The notes under the pieces are model-generated. The model saw only the letters and a program-made list of their open reading frames with translations. It made no database searches and had not been told where the DNA came from. Below are positions 4,803-6,244 of a DNA stretch of 6,244 bases, in pieces. How positions within the stretch are numbered: the stretch's first letter is position 1; each line of letters begins with the position of its first letter. Location of the stretch: NCBI GenBank assembly GCA_028705905.1, contig JAQWCP010000102.1, positions 1-6,244 of the forward strand, given 5' to 3'. The stretch comes from Oscillospiraceae bacterium. Lineage in GTDB: Bacteria; Bacillota; Clostridia; Oscillospirales; Oscillospiraceae. The translations under genes and the position numbers were made by a program.

Positions 4803-5590
4803 TGAACAAAATGCAAGTTGCAATTATGAAAAAAGACCTGCGTGGGCTCGTGTTCAATAAACGTTTGTTTCCCGCCTTGCTGATTGTGCCGCTGATATTC
4901 GCGCTGGTGTTGCCCACTATATTGATTTTAACAGTTCATTTTGCGCCAGAGGATATCAGTGAGATGCAGCAGCTATTGGATCTCCTGCCCTTGGGAGAAC
5001 AATCCCAGGATATCCAGATGCGAGTAATCGGCTTGATGTTCAACTATATCATTCCGGTTTTTTTCATCATCATTCCCATCATGTCCGCAACCATCATGGC
5101 GGCTAGCTCGTTTGTCGGGGAAAAAGAAAAACGAACGTTGGAAACTCTGCTTTACTGTCCGCTCAGCCTTCACCAAATTTTTCAAGCGAAAATATTCGCT
5201 TCATTTCTCTTGAGCATGTTCGTTACTTTCCTTTCCTTTATTCTCATGATGCTGGCGGCAGAAACGGAACTTCTTCTAATAGCAGGCAGTCCCCTCTTGC
5301 TCAATATCAATTGGCTCGTCACCCTGCTTCTGCTCTCCCCTTCCGTTTCTTTAATGGCAATTATTTTGATTGTGCGTGGTTCTGCGAAGGCACAATCAGC
5401 GGAGGAAGCGCAACAACGTACTATTTTTTTGATCCTCCCGGTGTTGCTCCTTGTCGTGGGTCAATTTACCGGCATCCTTTTGGTAAGTGCATGGTTGTTA
5501 CTGGGAATCGGTATTGTATTTACTTTGATCGCAGGTCTTCTGATGAAAAGCGGACGGAATAAGTTCAATTATGAAACCCTTTTAAAGTAG
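4802..5590 (+). CDS. ABC-2 type transporter permease
   Basis: This 262-residue integral membrane subunit is the partner of the upstream ATPase. Approximate membrane segments are 23-45, 78-102, 131-152, 170-192, 206-227 and 229-247, six in all, as expected for ABC-2 permeases. The conserved block SSFVGEKEKRTLETLLYCPLS (102-122) is the coupling-helix region found in NatB-like and other ABC2_membrane_3 proteins. A second polar stretch AKAQSAEEAQQR (195-206) is the usual cytoplasmic loop before the last helices. The start is taken as ATG 4802, which shares its A with the TGA stop of the ATPase gene; AAGGAG (4788-4793) is 8 nt before it. GTG 4799 is a one-codon-longer alternative. An external loop (47-75) is acidic and Gln-rich. 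The transported molecule is not known. Confidence 0.85.
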   Translation: MNKMQVAIMKKDLRGLVFNKRLFPALLIVPLIFALVLPTILILTVHFAPEDISEMQQLLDLLPLGEQSQDIQMRVIGLMFNYIIPVFFIIIPIMSATIMAASSFVGEKEKRTLETLLYCPLSLHQIFQAKIFASFLLSMFVTFLSFILMMLAAETELLLIAGSPLLLNINWLVTLLLLSPSVSLMAIILIVRGSAKAQSAEEAQQRTIFLILPVLLLVVGQFTGILLVSAWLLLGIGIVFTLIAGLLMKSGRNKFNYETLLK

Positions 5591-5644
5591 ATTGTAAAAG
5601 AAAAATCTCATTTCCTTTTTCACAAAGATAATCCGATTGGCATA

Positions 5645-5686
5645 AAAAAGGGCCGTCGATTCGAATTTAAATCGACGGCCCTTTTT
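5645..5686. terminator. Bidirectional Rho-independent terminator between the ABC operon and mscL
   Basis: A perfect 17-bp inverted repeat: 5645-5661 pairs with 5670-5686 around an 8-nt loop. The GC core GGGCCGTCGAT is flanked by A5 on the left and T5 on the right, which makes U-tracts for both strands. It lies 54 bp after the permease stop and 10 bp beyond the mscL stop, so it ends both converging units. Confidence 0.9.
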
Positions 5687-5696
5687 ACACTCATTT

Positions 5697-6113
5697 CTAT
5701 TTTTTATCCTGCAATGAATCCCGAATTTCTCGGAGTAAAACAACTTCTTCCGGTGTCTCCGGCTGCTCTGGGGCAGGCGCTTCTTCCGTTCTGTGAAAAT
5801 GGTTAATCATTTTAATCACACTGAAAATAACAAGAGCAATCAACAGGAAATTGACAATGTTCTGAATAAAATTGCCATAGTAAATGGCTGCCTCGGTAAC
5901 TCCCTCGGAGGCGGGGGTAATCACATATTTTAAACTAGTAAAATCGATGCCACCGAAAATCCAACCAAAAATAGGCATAATGATATCATTGACCATGGAA
6001 TTTACAATTGCTGTAAATGCGCTGCCGATGATAACGCCAACAGCGAGATCAATGACGCTCCCCCGTGAAATAAACTCCTTGAATTCAGCCAAAAAGCCTT
6101 TTGTCTTACTCAT
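5697..6113 (-). CDS. mscL: Large-conductance mechanosensitive channel MscL
   Basis: This 138-residue protein matches the usual MscL length and order. The N-terminal amphipathic helix is KGFLAEFKEFISRG (5-18). TM1 starts at SVIDLAVGVIIGSAFTAIVN (19-38), with the Gly/Ala-lined pore-facing pattern of the channel gate, and continues to VNDIIMPIFG (41-50). An extracellular loop covers about 51-79, TM2 is NFIQNIVNFLLIALVIFSVI (81-100), and the C-terminal bundle EEVVLLREIRDSL (122-134) follows an acidic/proline linker. The channel is a homopentamer in the cytoplasmic membrane that opens at high membrane tension to release solutes after osmotic downshock. The start codon (CAT at 6111-6113) is preceded by GGAGAGGT, 5 nt upstream on the minus strand. 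It converges on the ABC operon and is likely the last gene of its unit. Confidence 0.95.
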   Translation of the reverse strand: MSKTKGFLAEFKEFISRGSVIDLAVGVIIGSAFTAIVNSMVNDIIMPIFGWIFGGIDFTSLKYVITPASEGVTEAAIYYGNFIQNIVNFLLIALVIFSVIKMINHFHRTEEAPAPEQPETPEEVVLLREIRDSLQDKK

Positions 6114-6128
6114 TCGTTACCTCTCCTA

Positions 6129-6244
6129 TCAACAGATTGTTTTGTATTTCCTGGCCTCTTTTTCCAATGATACCATATGATCCTTTTTGAGGAGATCCGT
6201 CCCTCTAGGCTGATCTGCAACCATTCTGGAAAAACACACCATAT
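6129..6244 (-). CDS. Possible C-terminal end of an unidentified gene upstream of mscL (partial)
   Basis: On the minus strand a frame is open from the window edge to a TGA at 6129-6131. It is followed at once by TAG, then by the mscL ribosome binding site. It encodes a polar, charged tail including DQPRGTDLLKKDHM and SLEKEARKYKTIC. Position and polarity fit the end of an upstream gene in an operon with mscL, with a gap of 15 nt. I recognise no family. A second minus-strand frame is also open across this stretch, so openness alone proves little. Alternatively, the stretch is non-coding and holds the mscL promoter. Confidence 0.25.
   Translation of the reverse strand, partial: MVCFSRMVADQPRGTDLLKKDHMVSLEKEARKYKTIC
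6167..6175 (-). promoter_or_regulatory. Candidate extended -10 promoter element for mscL
   Basis: On the minus strand, TGGTATCAT reads as an extended -10 box (TGn followed by TATCAT, five of six). It would start transcription about 45 nt before the mscL start codon. No convincing -35 box is seen 17 bp upstream. It competes with the idea that this stretch is coding. Confidence 0.25.

Noticed and set aside
4606..4860. Plus-strand frame bridging the ATPase and permease genes
   Set aside because: It lies in another frame of two clearly recognisable genes and has no start signal.
5884..6180. 98-residue plus-strand gene opposite mscL
   Set aside because: It is the antisense of a clear mscL gene, without a ribosome binding site.

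Overview
The window looks like chromosomal DNA of a low-to-mid GC Gram-positive anaerobe or facultative anaerobe (Bacillota, probably Clostridia). Supporting signs are strong AGGAGG-type ribosome binding sites, a perfect sigma-A promoter, Rho-independent hairpins between units, and a DUF1538/PII gene set that I associate with Clostridia. The species cannot be told from the sequence. No tRNA, rRNA, CRISPR array or intact mobile element was seen.

Layout. 1-157 is the C-terminal end of a DMT/EamA-type transporter, closed by a 20-bp hairpin (176-222). 223-771 holds no intact gene: it has a broken IS3-family transposase piece (about 233-355), an unexplained stretch, then a perfect consensus promoter (543-571) with a dyad in its spacer and a leader of about 220 nt. 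The leader ends in a possible 10-codon leader peptide (772-804). 801-3075 is a tight three-gene operon: a duplicated DUF1538 membrane protein followed by two different, atypical PII-family proteins. A 21-bp hairpin (3183-3232) separates it from a convergent single-domain cupin gene (3228-3560, minus strand). 3561-3881 is a divergent intergenic region with candidate promoters and inverted repeats. 3882-5590 is a two-gene ABC-2 type exporter operon. A 17-bp bidirectional terminator (5645-5686) separates it from mscL (5697-6113, minus strand), and the last 130 bases may hold the end of another minus-strand gene.

How the genes may work together. The notable unit is DUF1538-PII-PII. PII proteins are trimeric sensors of adenylate nucleotides and metabolites, and they often gate membrane transporters (GlnK with AmtB, SbtB with SbtA). 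A two-fold repeated integral membrane protein co-translated with two divergent PII paralogues suggests a PII-gated transporter or channel whose substrate is not known to me. The ABC exporter, cupin and MscL are separate units, and nothing in the sequence ties them to the PII operon beyond proximity. MscL and the exporter would act in osmotic release and efflux respectively.
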